A DNA stretch of 40,288 bases, taken from an uncultured Acidobacteriota bacterium. GTDB taxonomy: Bacteria > Acidobacteriota > Blastocatellia > RBC074. A program made the translations under genes and the position numbers. The stretch lies in NCBI GenBank assembly GCA_903862855.1, contig CAIOZW010000410.1:1-40288 (forward strand), written 5' to 3'. A model generated the notes under the pieces. That model worked only from the letters and a program-made list of their open reading frames with translations. It ran no database searches and had not been told where the DNA came from. Below are positions 38,866 through 40,288 of the stretch, one piece after another; the first letter of the stretch is position 1; the number at the start of each line of letters is the position of its first letter.

Positions 38866-40288
38866 TCATACTTCGAGCCCGACGGTGCGCATCAGTTCAA
38901 GAGCGTTGCTGTGGGTGACTACTCCCAGGTGCATGCGGTAGTCGAAGACCATCTTTCCGTCTTCGAGATGATCTTCGAAGTGGACATTGGCGGCTCGGTC
39001 ACCGAGACCATCGACCATCCTCGTCAGGGCAAGATCGTGGGTTGTCATGAGCCCAATCGCACCGCGCTCGACCAGACCACGAATGATCGCCTCGGCGCCA
39101 ATCCGCCGGTCGTGCGAATTGGTTCCACTCAGAATCTCGTCGAGCAGAAAGAGCAATGGCAGGCTGCCATTCGTCAGCTCGACGATCTGCTTGAGCCGGG
39201 TAATCTCGGCATAGAATCGGGATGCACCGCTCTGCAACGAGTCCTGAATCTGAATCGAGGCACCGATCGTCAGGGGGGAGAGGCGGAGTCGTGTTGCGCG
39301 CACCGGAGCACCGGCAAAGGCGAGGACGGCATTGATCCCGATAGTCCGCATCATCGTGCTCTTGCCGGACATGTTCGACCCACTGACGATCAGTGCCCGG
39401 AGAGGCGCTCCCAGCGAGATATCATTGCGCACACAACGTTCTGCCGGCAAGAGTGGATGGCCGAGCGCCGTCGCCTCATAGCATACTCCACCCTCAACTA
39501 TCTCCGGGAAGACATGCTCGGGATTCTCAAAGGCGAAGCCAGCCAGTGAGGAGAGAGCCTCGAGCTCGGCAACTGCGTCGATCCAGGGCTGGATCGATCT
39601 CCCCGATTTGATTCGCCATCGCTCGATTGCAAAGGCGAGCTGGGCAGGAATGAGCAGGGCAAAAGCAAACGGGGCGAAGAACTGATTGCGAGTCGAATCA
39701 AGAATCTCGACCAGTCGCGAGAGCCGTCTGATCTGGCGGGATGGTGCTTCGCCTTCGATCTCCAGGCGCCGCCGGATATCTGCCAGTGGGCCCTCACTGA
39801 CCTGCTCCTGCTCTATTCTTGCCAGAATACCTGCCAGTAAGACCAGCTCTCGCCCAGGTCGATCGATGGCGGACGTTATGGCCCAGATCCGCTGACGGTA
39901 GAAAAAGATGAAGAGCGATTCGACCAGGATCGCCGCGAGAGCAAGCGTCCGGTAGCCTGCCGCGAACCAGAGAATGATCGAAGTGAAGGAGGCCAGACCC
40001 AGTATCAATGCCACGAATGGCGCGAGGCGATTGATCTGGATCTCTGCTCCGGCAGCCCATGTGGTGAGGGAGTGATCGTCGATTGCCGAGCGTACGTCAT
40101 CTCCCAGCAGAGCCAGATCTTCGCGGAGGTCGAGGTGGTCACGAAGCTCGGTGATTGCCTCCTGGCGGGTACTGATGGTCACCGGGTCGGCCGGATTGAG
40201 CAGCCACGAGGCGAGACGCCCCTCGCCTGCCTGTGTTCGTGCCTGGCAGAGAAGCTCGAAGAGCGAACCAGGACCGAAGATGTCGAGA
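38866..40288 (-). CDS. MutS-related ATPase with membrane segments (5' end outside window)
   Basis: The frame is open to the window end, with 35 more in-frame residues (DIFGPGSLFELLCQAR ...) before the GTG at 40182, so that codon is internal. The C-terminal ATPase shows Walker A SGSNMSGKST (about 39354-39384), the SGASRFYAEITRLKQI segment and Walker B LLFLLDEILSGTNSHDR, all typical of MutS. The upstream DIFGPGSLFELL and LASWLLNPA pieces match the MutS core. Unlike repair MutS, it has hydrophobic helices: LAPFVALILGLASFTSIILW and a second pair just after, plus FFAPFAFALLIPAQLAFAI. It belongs to the MutS-related proteins that lack mismatch-recognition domains; their role is not known. At least 473 residues are visible. 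Confidence 0.9.
   Translation of the reverse strand, partial: LDIFGPGSLFELLCQARTQAGEGRLASWLLNPADPVTISTRQEAITELRDHLDLREDLALLGDDVRSAIDDHSLTTWAAGAEIQINRLAPFVALILGLASFTSIILWFAAGYRTLALAAILVESLFIFFYRQRIWAITSAIDRPGRELVLLAGILARIEQEQVSEGPLADIRRRLEIEGEAPSRQIRRLSRLVEILDSTRNQFFAPFAFALLIPAQLAFAIERWRIKSGRSIQPWIDAVAELEALSSLAGFAFENPEHVFPEIVEGGVCYEATALGHPLLPAERCVRNDISLGAPLRALIVSGSNMSGKSTMMRTIGINAVLAFAGAPVRATRLRLSPLTIGASIQIQDSLQSGASRFYAEITRLKQIVELTNGSLPLLFLLDEILSGTNSHDRRIGAEAIIRGLVERGAIGLMTTHDLALTRMVDGLGDRAANVHFEDHLEDGKMVFDYRMHLGVVTHSNALELMRTVGLEV

Noticed and set aside
40079-40182. Start of the MutS-like gene at the GTG at 40182
   Set aside because: The frame continues to the window end with conserved MutS-type residues (DIFGPGSLFELL), so the gene is cut by the window.

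Overview
The window looks like chromosome of an Acidobacteriota bacterium. The evidence is family content, not a marker gene: two very large Oar-type TonB-dependent receptors with a carboxypeptidase-regulatory-like N-terminus, a transaldolase/glucose-6-phosphate isomerase fusion, a GMC oxidoreductase, a ThuA protein, secreted beta-propellers, and moderately high GC. The class is not resolved (Blastocatellia-like is only a guess). I see no rRNA, tRNA, phage, insertion sequence or CRISPR array.

Layout. 1-2470: the 3' part of a TonB-dependent receptor, followed by strong hairpins. 2595-7022 (minus): FGGY gluconate-type kinase followed by the Tal-Pgi fusion, a central-carbon operon whose internal ribosome-binding region is a tandem repeat. 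7266-12805: a secreted protein of unknown function, an RluA-type pseudouridine synthase on the opposite strand that overlaps it tail to tail, a secreted double-VOC protein, a secreted sialidase-like propeller with a LamG-like tail, and an RraA/aldolase-family enzyme. 18578-12933 (minus): a run reading PQQ-type propeller with EF-hands, half-size DMT permease, glucose/sorbosone-dehydrogenase-type propeller, GMC oxidoreductase with a four-cysteine motif, and a small unknown partner. 18625-22707 (minus): agmatinase-family ureohydrolase and a full-length TonB-dependent receptor. 22959-26149 (plus): DUF3311-like small membrane protein, sodium:solute symporter and MFS transporter, preceded by a helically phased TTGCAA array. 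26371-32866: a small cytochrome c, a lipoprotein, an NHS-type MFS transporter, a ROK kinase, a small secreted protein, a ThuA protein and a sugar isomerase-like TIM barrel. 33131-35163: secreted esterase-like protein and ABM-type monooxygenase. 35319-38863: TetR regulator with a DevBCA/MacAB-like ABC exporter. 38866-40288 (minus): a MutS-related membrane ATPase cut by the window end.

Functional reading. Most of the window is consistent with scavenging and oxidising carbohydrates. TonB receptors import large ligands. The GMC enzyme, cytochrome c, ThuA and TIM-barrel proteins resemble the parts list of 3-keto-glycoside pathways. SSS, MFS and NHS carriers move small solutes. ROK and FGGY kinases, with Tal-Pgi, feed the pentose phosphate and glycolytic pools. 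This is inference from family membership and co-location; no substrate can be read from the sequence. The least explained items are the GMC partner protein, the EF-hand propeller operon, the phased TTGCAA array, the repeated Shine-Dalgarno leader and the membrane MutS relative.
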